From assembly GCF_021605415.1 (NCBI RefSeq), contig NZ_WKEQ01000017.1, positions 39,856 to 103,855 of the forward strand: DNA of 64,000 nt, read 5' to 3'. The translations under genes and the position numbers were made by a program. This document shows positions 57,720 through 64,000 of this stretch, piece after piece; position 1 is the stretch's first letter, and each line of letters begins with the position of its first letter. The notes under the pieces are model-generated. The model was given only the letters and a program-made list of their open reading frames with translations. It was not told the origin of the DNA and ran no database searches. This DNA comes from Pseudomonas syringae (GTDB lineage: Bacteria; Pseudomonadota; Gammaproteobacteria; Pseudomonadales; Pseudomonadaceae).

Positions 57720-58433
57720 ATGATTAGACAGGTACGATTCGACAAGAAACAACGGGTGGTCGACGAGCTGGTTCGGCGCATCGAAAGCGGCCTCATGGAG
57801 GACGGCTTTCTGTTGCCTGGCGAGCATCAATTGGCTCAAGAATTCAAAGTCAGCCGCGGCACGTTGCGTGAGGCGTTGGCCGAGTTGAAGCGGCGCAAGT
57901 ACATTGCCACTCAGAGTGGGGTCGGTTCGATCGTGACGTATGACGGTGTTGTGCTTGATCAGCGCAACGGTTGGGCGCAAGCCTTGGCCGATAGCGGGGC
58001 GATGATCAACACTGAAGTGCTGCGACTTGAAGCGGTAACCCGGCCTGATTTGTTGCCGCTTTTCGGCACCGACCAATTCATTACCCTCGACCGTCGCCGT
58101 CGTTCCAACGAGGGTCGGCTGGTGTCGCTTGAGCGTTCGTTGATGCCGGCCACCGGAGGTCTGGAAAGCCTGCCGCGCGTCGGTCTGATCGACAATTCCC
58201 TGACCATTACCCTGGCCGCTTACGGTTACATCGGCGAGCGTGGCGATCAGTGGATCGGCGCCGAACCGTTGAGCGCGGCGGACGCTGAATTGCTCGGTCG
58301 GCCGGAAGGCACAGTGTTCCTCAAGGCGTTGCGCACGACGTACGACCGGCAGAACCGTTTCATGGAGCAGGTGGAAAGTCTGCTCGACCCGGTGCATTTT
58401 CGTTTGCATCTGCAGTTTGGAGTTCCGAAATGA
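57720..58433 (+). CDS. GntR-family regulator with UTRA domain
   Basis: 237 residues. Winged helix at ~10-70 (LPGEHQLAQEFKVSRGTLREALAELKRRKYI) and a UTRA effector domain (~90-235). UTRA domains commonly bind phosphorylated sugars or related metabolites. First gene of a four-gene cassette; its stop overlaps the ADP-ribosylglycohydrolase start by four bases. TGCCCGTT occurs twice, ten bases apart, 19-36 bases before the ATG. No clear ribosome site. Equivalent in position to E. coli YegW. Confidence 0.9.
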   Translation: MIRQVRFDKKQRVVDELVRRIESGLMEDGFLLPGEHQLAQEFKVSRGTLREALAELKRRKYIATQSGVGSIVTYDGVVLDQRNGWAQALADSGAMINTEVLRLEAVTRPDLLPLFGTDQFITLDRRRRSNEGRLVSLERSLMPATGGLESLPRVGLIDNSLTITLAAYGYIGERGDQWIGAEPLSAADAELLGRPEGTVFLKALRTTYDRQNRFMEQVESLLDPVHFRLHLQFGVPK

Positions 58434-59428
58434 CCCCCCTCAACCGTGCCCTCGGCGCATTTTATGGCCTGGCGCTGGGCGATGCGCTGGGCATGCCGAC
58501 GCAGTCGCTGAACCGCGAAACCATCAAGGAGCGTTTCGGCGCGATCTCTGATTTGCAGGACGCCGGCCCGTTGCAACCGATTGCGGCGAACATGCCCAAA
58601 GGCTCGATTACCGATGACACTGAGCAGGCGATTCTGGTCGGTGAGCTGCTGATCGAGGGCAATGGCCGCATCGAACCGGCGGTGCTCGCGCAACGATTGA
58701 TCGAGTGGGAAGCCGAGATGCAGGCCAAGGGCTCCCAGGATTTGCTCGGTCCATCGACCAAGCGCGCGATTGAAATGATCCTCGCCGGTCATTCGCCGGA
58801 GGAGGCAGGGCGTTACGGCACTACCAATGGCGCGGCGATGCGCATCACGCCGGTGGGGATTGCGGCGGATGTTGCCGACCCAAAAAAATTTATCGCAGCG
58901 GTGGTTCAGGCCTGTCAGGTCACTCACAACACGACGCTGGGGATTTCCAGTGCGGCGGCGGTGGCGGCGGTAGTCTCGGCAGGTATCAATGGGCTGGATC
59001 TGGGCGAGGCGCTGAACATCGGTCAGCAAATCGCTCAGCAAGCCGAATCGCATGGTCATTGGGTTGCCGGTGGCCGTATCGCATCGCGTATCAGTTGGGC
59101 GCGGACAATCAGCGTCGACAGCGACAAGGCGCTGCTGGCGGATTTGCTGTACGACGTGATCGGTACGTCGGTGGCATCACAGGAATCGGTGGTGGTGTCG
59201 TTCGCCCTGGCGCAACAAGTGGCCGTTGGTGAAATGAGCGCGTTCGATGCGCTGTGCATGGCTGCCAGTCTGGGCGGCGACACCGATACCATCGCGGCGA
59301 TTCTCGGTGCCATGCTCGGGGCCTGCCTGGGACTTGAGAGTTGGCCGGCGCAGATGATCAGCACCGTCAAAACCGTCAATCACCTGGATCTTGAGCCCCT
59401 CGTGATAGGACTCCTCACCCTGCGCTGA
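58430..59428 (+). CDS. ADP-ribosylglycohydrolase-family protein
   Basis: 332 residues. N-terminal GLALGDALGMPTQ, di-magnesium ligands in GSITDDTEQAI near residue 61 and GGDTDTIAAILGAMLGA near residue 283. All metal-binding motifs are intact, so it is probably active. The family (ARH/DraG/YegU) cleaves N- or O-glycosidic bonds to ribose. Beside a PfkB kinase and a nucleobase-type permease a small-molecule nucleoside substrate is more likely than ADP-ribosylated protein. Equivalent to E. coli YegU. Confidence 0.9.
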   Translation: MTPLNRALGAFYGLALGDALGMPTQSLNRETIKERFGAISDLQDAGPLQPIAANMPKGSITDDTEQAILVGELLIEGNGRIEPAVLAQRLIEWEAEMQAKGSQDLLGPSTKRAIEMILAGHSPEEAGRYGTTNGAAMRITPVGIAADVADPKKFIAAVVQACQVTHNTTLGISSAAAVAAVVSAGINGLDLGEALNIGQQIAQQAESHGHWVAGGRIASRISWARTISVDSDKALLADLLYDVIGTSVASQESVVVSFALAQQVAVGEMSAFDALCMAASLGGDTDTIAAILGAMLGACLGLESWPAQMISTVKTVNHLDLEPLVIGLLTLR

Positions 59429-59441
59429 TAAACAAAACCCG

Positions 59442-59515
59442 TGTAGGAGCAGCCTTCGACAGCTCCTACAGCGTGCGAGCCAGTAGGCGCCGAGCTGCTC
59501 GCGATGGCCGCCTCA
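59442..59515. repeat. REP-like inverted repeat in the cassette
   Basis: TGTAGGAGC-AGCCTTCGAC-AGCTCCTACA followed by GAGCTGCTCGCGATGGCCGCC. It separates the hydrolase gene from the permease gene and may end or attenuate the transcript. Confidence 0.65.
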
Positions 59516-59630
59516 CCTATTCACCATTTCAACCGCAATGGATCGCGCAAACACGGCCAGGAACGGCCGCGATGTTTTATCGTTTTGCGTCATTGCCACA
59601 ACCACAAAAAAGGCAACAGGAGCATTTTTC

Positions 59631-61097
59631 ATGAGTTCATCGAACGCCGGGCAAAGCGCCGGGCAACTGGAAACCCGTGGCATCGAACCGGTGCCGGAAG
59701 ACGAGTGCAACGGTCATCCGCTGCAACTGTTCTGGGTCTGGTTCGCGGCCAACATTTCCATCCTCGGTCTGCCGCTGGGCGCCACGCTGGTGGCCTTTCG
59801 TGGCCTGGCGATCTGGCAGGCAATCATTGTCGCCATCGTCGGCGCTGCCGGTTCGTTCGCGGTGGTGGGGATCATCTCGATTGCCGGCCGTCGGGGCCGC
59901 GCGCCGAGCCTGACCCTGTCGCGGGCAATCTTCGGTGTACGCGGCAACATCGGCCCGACACTGGTATCGCTGATGTCGCGCCTGGGCTGGGAGACCGTCA
60001 ACACCACGACGGCCGCGTTCGTGCTGCTGTCGTTGTGTTCAATCCTGTTCGGCTCGCCGGTTGAAGCGAAAAGCGCGCCGGCACTGACGCTGCTGTTCAT
60101 CGCGATTTTCGTGCTGCTGACGTTGTCCGTTTCCGGTCTCGGCCACGCGACGTTGTTGGTGATCCAGAAATGGGCGACCTATGTGTTCGGCGCGCTGAAC
60201 ATTCTGGTCGGCGGTTTCCTCTGCGCCACCATCGACTGGAGTGCAGTGTTCGATGCCACGCCGGCGCCGATGAGCGCGATGATCATCGGTATCGGCACCA
60301 TGGCGGCCGGCACCGGCATCGGCTGGGCCAACGCCGGCGCCGACATGTCGCGTTATCAGCATCGCAGCGTCAAGGCTGTGCGCCTGGTTGCTTCGGCGGC
60401 GTTCGGTGCGGGGATTCCGCTGGTGCTGCTGATCACCCTCGGCGGCCTGCTGTCGGTGGGCAACAACGACCTCGCTTCGGCGACGGACCCGATCGTGGCG
60501 ATCCGAGACATGCTGCCGACCTGGATGGCTGTGCCGTATCTGATCACCGCGTTTGGCGGCTTGCTGCTGTCGAACAACCTGTCGGTGTATTCCGCCGGTT
60601 TGACCACGCTGACCCTGGGTTTGAAGGTAAAGCGCGTTTATGCCGTGGTTGTGGACATCGTGGCGATCTTTGCCGGTTCGATTTACTTCATGCTGATTGC
60701 TGACAGTTTTTACGGTCCGTTCATTACCTTCATTTCGTTGCTGGCCGTGCCGATCACCGCGTGGGTCGGCATTTTCGTTGTCGACCTGATCCATCGTCAT
60801 TACTACAGCCCGAAAGACCTGCTCGACGTCAGCCCGAGCAGTGCCTATTGGTACAGCGGCGGTATCGAGTGGCGCGCGTTCGGCGCGTGGGCGGTTGCCA
60901 TCGTGCTCGGTTTCAGCTTCACGACCATCGGCACAACCGCTGAAAACGTCTGGTTCAAAGGTTTCCTGTCCGATTCGTGGTTGGGCCACAACGGTCTGGG
61001 CTGGATCGTGACGTTCGTGGTCGCCGGCGGGATTTACTGGGTACTCGGCGGGGCCAGGGATCGTCGCGCTGCATCGAACGAGAATGCTCATGCCTAA
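59631..61097 (+). CDS. NCS1-family (cytosine/purine-type) permease
   Basis: 488 residues, about twelve membrane helices. NCS1 features: N-terminal LFWVWFAANISILGLPLGATL, helix 3 region TLSRAIFGVRGNIGPTLVSLMSRLGWETVNT, and GIGWANAGADMSRYQHRS. The family imports nucleobases, hydantoins, allantoin and related compounds with Na+ or H+. AGGAG lies eight bases before ATG 59631. It occupies the place of the nucleoside transporter YegT in the E. coli cassette. Overlaps the kinase gene by eight bases. Confidence 0.92.
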   Translation: MSSSNAGQSAGQLETRGIEPVPEDECNGHPLQLFWVWFAANISILGLPLGATLVAFRGLAIWQAIIVAIVGAAGSFAVVGIISIAGRRGRAPSLTLSRAIFGVRGNIGPTLVSLMSRLGWETVNTTTAAFVLLSLCSILFGSPVEAKSAPALTLLFIAIFVLLTLSVSGLGHATLLVIQKWATYVFGALNILVGGFLCATIDWSAVFDATPAPMSAMIIGIGTMAAGTGIGWANAGADMSRYQHRSVKAVRLVASAAFGAGIPLVLLITLGGLLSVGNNDLASATDPIVAIRDMLPTWMAVPYLITAFGGLLLSNNLSVYSAGLTTLTLGLKVKRVYAVVVDIVAIFAGSIYFMLIADSFYGPFITFISLLAVPITAWVGIFVVDLIHRHYYSPKDLLDVSPSSAYWYSGGIEWRAFGAWAVAIVLGFSFTTIGTTAENVWFKGFLSDSWLGHNGLGWIVTFVVAGGIYWVLGGARDRRAASNENAHA

Positions 61098-62019
61098 GAT
61101 GTTGCATACCGGCCAGGTCATCATCGATCTGGTCATGGCCGTGGACAAACTGCCGCAGATCGGCGGCGACGTGCTGGCGAAATCGGCCAGTTTCGAGGCC
61201 GGCGGCGGCTTCAATGTGATGGCGGCGGCGGTGCGTAACGGCTTGCCGGTGGTGTATCTCGGTCGTCACGGCGTTGGTCAGTTCGGCGATCTGGCGCGTC
61301 AGGCGATGCAGCTTGAAGGCATCCAGATTGGCATCGCTCAACCGGCGCCGCGCGACACTGGGATCTGCGTGGCACTGACCGATGCATCGGCGGAGCGCAG
61401 TTTCATTTCGTACATCGGCGCTGAAGGTGAGGCGACGGTTGATGATTTGAACAGTGTGGCGGCAGAGGCGGGCGATTATGTCTATCTCAGCGGCTACAGC
61501 CTGTTGCATCTCGGCAAGGCGCAACCGTTGATGGACTGGACGCTGGCATTGCCGGCGGCGGTCAACGTTGTGTTCGATCCGGGGCCGCTGGTGGATTCAC
61601 CCGATGCGGCGTTGATGCAGGCCTTGCTGCCATGCATCGATGTGTGGACGAGCAACAGTGTCGAGGCCTTGCGCTTCACCGGCGCGGCGGACATTGGCGA
61701 GGGGCTGGATCGTCTGGCCTTGTTACTGCCGGCGGAGACGTTGCTGGTGGTTCGCGATGGCCCGCAGGGTTGCTGGATTCAACAGCATGACGAGCGTCGG
61801 CATGTGCCGGGGTTTGCGGTGAAAGCGGTGGACAGCAACGGTGCTGGCGATGCCCACGCCGGAGTGTTGGTTGCCGGGTTGGCGCAAGGCTTAACCGCGT
61901 TCGAAGCGGCGCGCCGTGCGAACGCCGCGGCGGCGCTGGCTGTGACACGGTGGGGGCCGGCGACTTCGCCGGGAGCGGCCGAGGTCAATGCACTCATCGG
62001 CGAGAGCCGCGGCGTCTGA
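61090..62019 (+). CDS. PfkB-family carbohydrate/nucleoside kinase
   Basis: 309 residues. Ribokinase fold: GGGFNVMAAAVRNGL near residue 38, and the second PfkB signature with the catalytic Asp in VDSNGAGDAHAGVLVAG near residue 255 (DTxGAGD-like). Probably phosphorylates the ribose released by the hydrolase or the intact nucleoside. ATG 61090 is preferred to 61084 by spacing from a weak GAGA box. Equivalent to E. coli YegV. Confidence 0.9.
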   Translation: MPKMLHTGQVIIDLVMAVDKLPQIGGDVLAKSASFEAGGGFNVMAAAVRNGLPVVYLGRHGVGQFGDLARQAMQLEGIQIGIAQPAPRDTGICVALTDASAERSFISYIGAEGEATVDDLNSVAAEAGDYVYLSGYSLLHLGKAQPLMDWTLALPAAVNVVFDPGPLVDSPDAALMQALLPCIDVWTSNSVEALRFTGAADIGEGLDRLALLLPAETLLVVRDGPQGCWIQQHDERRHVPGFAVKAVDSNGAGDAHAGVLVAGLAQGLTAFEAARRANAAAALAVTRWGPATSPGAAEVNALIGESRGV

Positions 62020-62022
62020 CAC

Positions 62023-62128
62023 ATGGCCATCGCTTGCAAGGCAGCTCCCACAGGTGATGGCGGTGTACGCAAAATCCGGGAGGCTCACAGACCCCTGTGG
62101 GAGCTTGGCTTGCCAGCGATGGGGCCGT
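62023..62128. repeat. REPIN of a second REP family
   Basis: TGGCCATCGCTTGCAAGGCA...CTCCCACAGG faces CCTGTGGGAGCTTGGCTTGCCAGCGATGGGGCC. The REP core differs from that of the 50-51 kb REPINs. Lies between convergent genes. Confidence 0.85.
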
Positions 62129-62151
62129 CAGACTTGCCACACAAGCCGGAG

Positions 62152-62532
62152 CTATCCAGCCTTGCGCAACGCCTCGATCAATTCGTCCTTGCGCATGGTC
62201 GAACGCCCGGGAATCTTTTTGGCGCTGGCCTCCTTCCTGAGGCTTTCGACAGTCTGGGTATCTTTTGAGGCAGTGCTGTTACGTGAGTGCCCCTTGCGCG
62301 ACGAAACCGCCCGACGCGATGACTCTTTACGATCCTCGGACTTCGCCGCCGCTGGCTTCTTGCGCCCTGATCCACCGGGTTTTTCTCCGCCACCGGATTG
62401 TTTGTTCACCGTAGCCCAGGCCCTGGCTTCGGCTTCACCCTTCGACACACCTTTGTCTTCATAGCTGTCTTCGATGTGTTCGGCCTTGCGCTTTTGCTCG
62501 GCGGTGTATTTGTCTTTGCTTCCACGAGGCAT
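62152..62532 (-). CDS. Basic Rho-N/SAP-like domain protein
   Basis: 126 residues, very rich in Lys, Arg, Ser and Glu. The last ~40 residues fit a Rho termination factor N-terminal (SAP-like) motif: TVESLRKEASAKKIPGRSTMRKDELIEALRKAG. The middle (GGGEKPGGSGRKKPAAAK) is disordered and histone-tail-like. Similar small proteins in pseudomonads are often labelled plasmid stabilisation proteins without evidence. Probably binds nucleic acid. Confidence 0.8.
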   Translation of the reverse strand: MPRGSKDKYTAEQKRKAEHIEDSYEDKGVSKGEAEARAWATVNKQSGGGEKPGGSGRKKPAAAKSEDRKESSRRAVSSRKGHSRNSTASKDTQTVESLRKEASAKKIPGRSTMRKDELIEALRKAG

Positions 62533-62594
62533 GGGATTTCTCCTTGCGTCTGATAGTGGATCTGCCGGTTTTTGTGCAGGCTGCGAAGAACAAG

Positions 62595-62630
62595 GTCAAA
62601 AGATCGCAGCCTGCGGCAACTCCTACAGTT
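62595..62630. repeat. REP-like element
   Basis: GTCAAAAGATCGCAGCCTGC-GGCAACTCCTACAG, overlapping the stop region of the gene on the reverse strand (62623). Confidence 0.65.
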
Positions 62631-62886
62631 GGGCGCCGTCGAGTTTGCGGGCGGCTTCGACGCCGGCAGCGCTGAGCTTGATCGGCAGGTTCAACGAGTG
62701 TTCACCGGCTTCATTGCACACCACACTGCCATGCTGGATCAGGCCGCTCTTTTGCAAATCGGCGAGGGTGCTGGCCACGACTTTTTCCCCCCGGTAATTG
62801 TCCAGAACCTCTTTGCCCAAACCGCTCGGATGAGCGTGAAGCAGACGGGTCAGGACTTCTTGTTCCAGGTTTTTATCGACGTTCAT
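62623..62886 (-). CDS. Small conserved protein, winged-helix-like
   Basis: 87 residues: LEQEVLTRLLHAHPSGLGKEVLDNY, then a strand-rich ASTLADLQKSGLIQHGSVVCNEAGEH. The helix-helix-wing look suggests a DNA-binding winged helix, but no family is recognised. AGAGGT lies five bases before the ATG. The stop codon falls inside the neighbouring REP-like element. Confidence 0.7.
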   Translation of the reverse strand: MNVDKNLEQEVLTRLLHAHPSGLGKEVLDNYRGEKVVASTLADLQKSGLIQHGSVVCNEAGEHSLNLPIKLSAAGVEAARKLDGAQL

Positions 62887-62933
62887 GGTTACCTCTTCAT
62901 GGATGTAGATAGGGCCTTTGCATGGGTGAATGA

Positions 62934-63269
62934 CTACTGCGAGCCGCCTTCGGAACCCGAACCACCGGTGGTGGTTTTCGAACTCGTGCCGGTGCGGGCG
63001 TTGTCAGACGGCACCGGATTGCCGGTGGTGCCACCCTGGCGACCCGGATCATTGCCTTGTGTGCGCGGGTCGGTGGTGGCCGGCGGCACGGTATTTCCTA
63101 CACCGGAACCGTCGGTGTTTATACCGGGGGCGCTCTGAATCGCGGGAGCTTTTGGTCGTTCGACCGGATCGGTCGGGCCAGTGCCTGCGCCTGGAGCGGC
63201 AGTACCGGCAAACGCAGCGGGGCTGAGCAGGGTGGCGAAAATGAAGGCGGTCAACCTTGACGAGATCAT
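62934..63269 (-). CDS. Secreted low-complexity protein of unknown function
   Basis: 111 residues. Signal peptide with cleavage near AAFAG-T (residue ~22), then an extended region rich in Gly, Thr, Pro and Ser without hydrophobic core or Cys. It is exported and probably disordered. CAGGAG lies upstream of the ATG. No family recognised. Confidence 0.65.
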   Translation of the reverse strand: MISSRLTAFIFATLLSPAAFAGTAAPGAGTGPTDPVERPKAPAIQSAPGINTDGSGVGNTVPPATTDPRTQGNDPGRQGGTTGNPVPSDNARTGTSSKTTTGGSGSEGGSQ

Positions 63270-63457
63270 TGGGCTTCTCCTGATTAAGAATGCTTACCTG
63301 ATCTTGGGCTGCCCACTTGCGGCATTGGTGCCTGAAGAGCGACGAACGGTCGAGCGCGCAATCACAGATTCAGCAGACCGTTCCTGTGAATTGCTATGTG
63401 ACGAGCGCCGCGCCGCGCCTTAGTATGGCGTTTTCCATTTGTACACAAGGCCCGTCC

Positions 63458-63940
63458 ATGACGATCGAAATCCGCCCGGCGACCCCCAGCGATGCTCCGC
63501 AAATTCTCGCGTTCATCACCGAACTGGCAGACTTCGAAAAGGCCCGCCACGAAGTCATCGCCAGTGTCGTCGACATCGAGCGCAGCCTGTTCGGCGAAGG
63601 TGCCACCGCCCATGGCCTGATCTGCCTGCGCGAGGGCCTGCCGATCGGTTTCGCCGTGTTCTTCTTCAGCTACTCGACCTGGCTCGGCAGCAACTGCCTG
63701 TATCTCGAAGACCTCTACATCACTCCCGAACAGCGCGGTGGCGGCGCCGGTAAGACCTTGCTGCGCCACCTGGCGAAAATAGCCTGTGACAATGACTGCG
63801 GCCGCTTTGAATGGAGCGTGCTGGACTGGAACACCCCGGCCATCGAATTCTACAAGTCGTTGGGTGCGCAGCCGCAGGAGGAATGGGTGCGGTATCGGAT
63901 GGATGGGAAGGTGTTGCGCGAGTTTGCGCAGGGCGATTAA
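63458..63940 (+). CDS. GNAT-family N-acetyltransferase
   Basis: 160 residues. GNAT fold with the acetyl-CoA loop in EQRGGGAGKTLLRHLAKIA near residue 90 and LEDLYITPE before it; C-terminal WNTPAIEFYKSLGAQ. Resembles the diamine-acetyltransferase-like branch (N-terminal IRPATPSDAPQILAFI, F-x-EL), but the substrate is not certain. AAGG lies seven bases before the ATG. Confidence 0.9.
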   Translation: MTIEIRPATPSDAPQILAFITELADFEKARHEVIASVVDIERSLFGEGATAHGLICLREGLPIGFAVFFFSYSTWLGSNCLYLEDLYITPEQRGGGAGKTLLRHLAKIACDNDCGRFEWSVLDWNTPAIEFYKSLGAQPQEEWVRYRMDGKVLREFAQGD

Positions 63941-63952
63941 TACAAACAAGAT

Positions 63953-64000
63953 AAAAAGATCGCAGCCTGCGGCAGCTCCTACACGGGTTATGTAGGAGCT
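63953..64000. repeat. REP-like element at the window end
   Basis: AAAAGATCGCAGCCTGCGGC followed by AGCTCCTACA-CGGGTTA-TGTAGGAGCT, an inverted pair reaching the last base of the window. Confidence 0.75.

Overview
The window comes from a fluorescent pseudomonad, most likely the Pseudomonas fluorescens group. The main evidence is the gene order comEC-exbB-exbD-lpxK-trm112-kdsB-ptp-murB, divergent rne/rluC, then maf, yceD-rpmF-plsX-fabD-fabG-acpP-fabF-pabC-mltG-tmk-holB-pilZ-tatD. This matches the conserved Pseudomonas chromosomal block known in P. aeruginosa as about PA2957 to PA2984. A separate fadE block (fadE plus a small conserved pseudomonad protein), high G+C codon use and several Pseudomonas-type REP/REPIN repeats agree. 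No phage, plasmid, insertion sequence or CRISPR array is visible.

Layout. 1-3.8 kb: the end of an SDR gene, a MocR-type regulator and a chemoreceptor. 4.0-5.7 kb: an unknown membrane-anchored protein and a duplicated tRNA-Glu/tRNA-Gly cluster with a strong promoter and terminator. 5.7-10.9 kb: a secreted M20 dipeptidase, then an alaX - 2OG-Fe(II) oxygenase - lysE operon with a divergent LysR regulator. 10.9-18 kb: fadE and partner, a transglutaminase-like protein, a GST, a YadGH-type ABC exporter and a DUF2062 protein. 18-24.9 kb: comEC and the exbBD-lpxK-kdsB-murB envelope operon. 25.2-29.6 kb: a periplasmic molybdenum hydroxylase (small and large subunits) with its own XdhC- and MocA-type cofactor-maturation genes. 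29.7-47.2 kb: RNase E, pseudouridine synthase and the fatty-acid synthesis / DNA replication / PilZ operon. 47.2-50.5 kb: an RgsA-like sRNA, a TetR regulator, a MoaA homologue and two small conserved proteins. 50.7-57.2 kb: a sugar-oxidation and uptake locus (GntR/FCD regulator, SMP-30 lactonase, SDR sugar dehydrogenase, AraFGH importer). 57.7-62.0 kb: a GntR/UTRA - ADP-ribosylglycohydrolase - NCS1 permease - PfkB kinase cassette. 62.1-64 kb: three small reverse-strand genes and a GNAT acetyltransferase.

The two least explained systems are the AlaX/2OG-oxygenase/LysE operon, which looks like a module that makes or detoxifies an unusual amino acid, and the four-gene cassette at 57.7-62.0 kb, which parallels E. 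coli yegTUVW but has an NCS1 transporter and looks like uptake and cleavage of an unidentified nucleoside-like N-glycoside. Regulatory observations include two possible leaderless mRNAs (rluC and yceD), a leader of about 640 nt on rne, an RpoS-like -10 on the RgsA-like sRNA, inverted repeats in the arabinose-type locus, and two genes (tatD and the mocA-like gene) whose stop codon lies inside a dispersed repeat. All calls were made by reading the sequence and from family knowledge; no database search was run.
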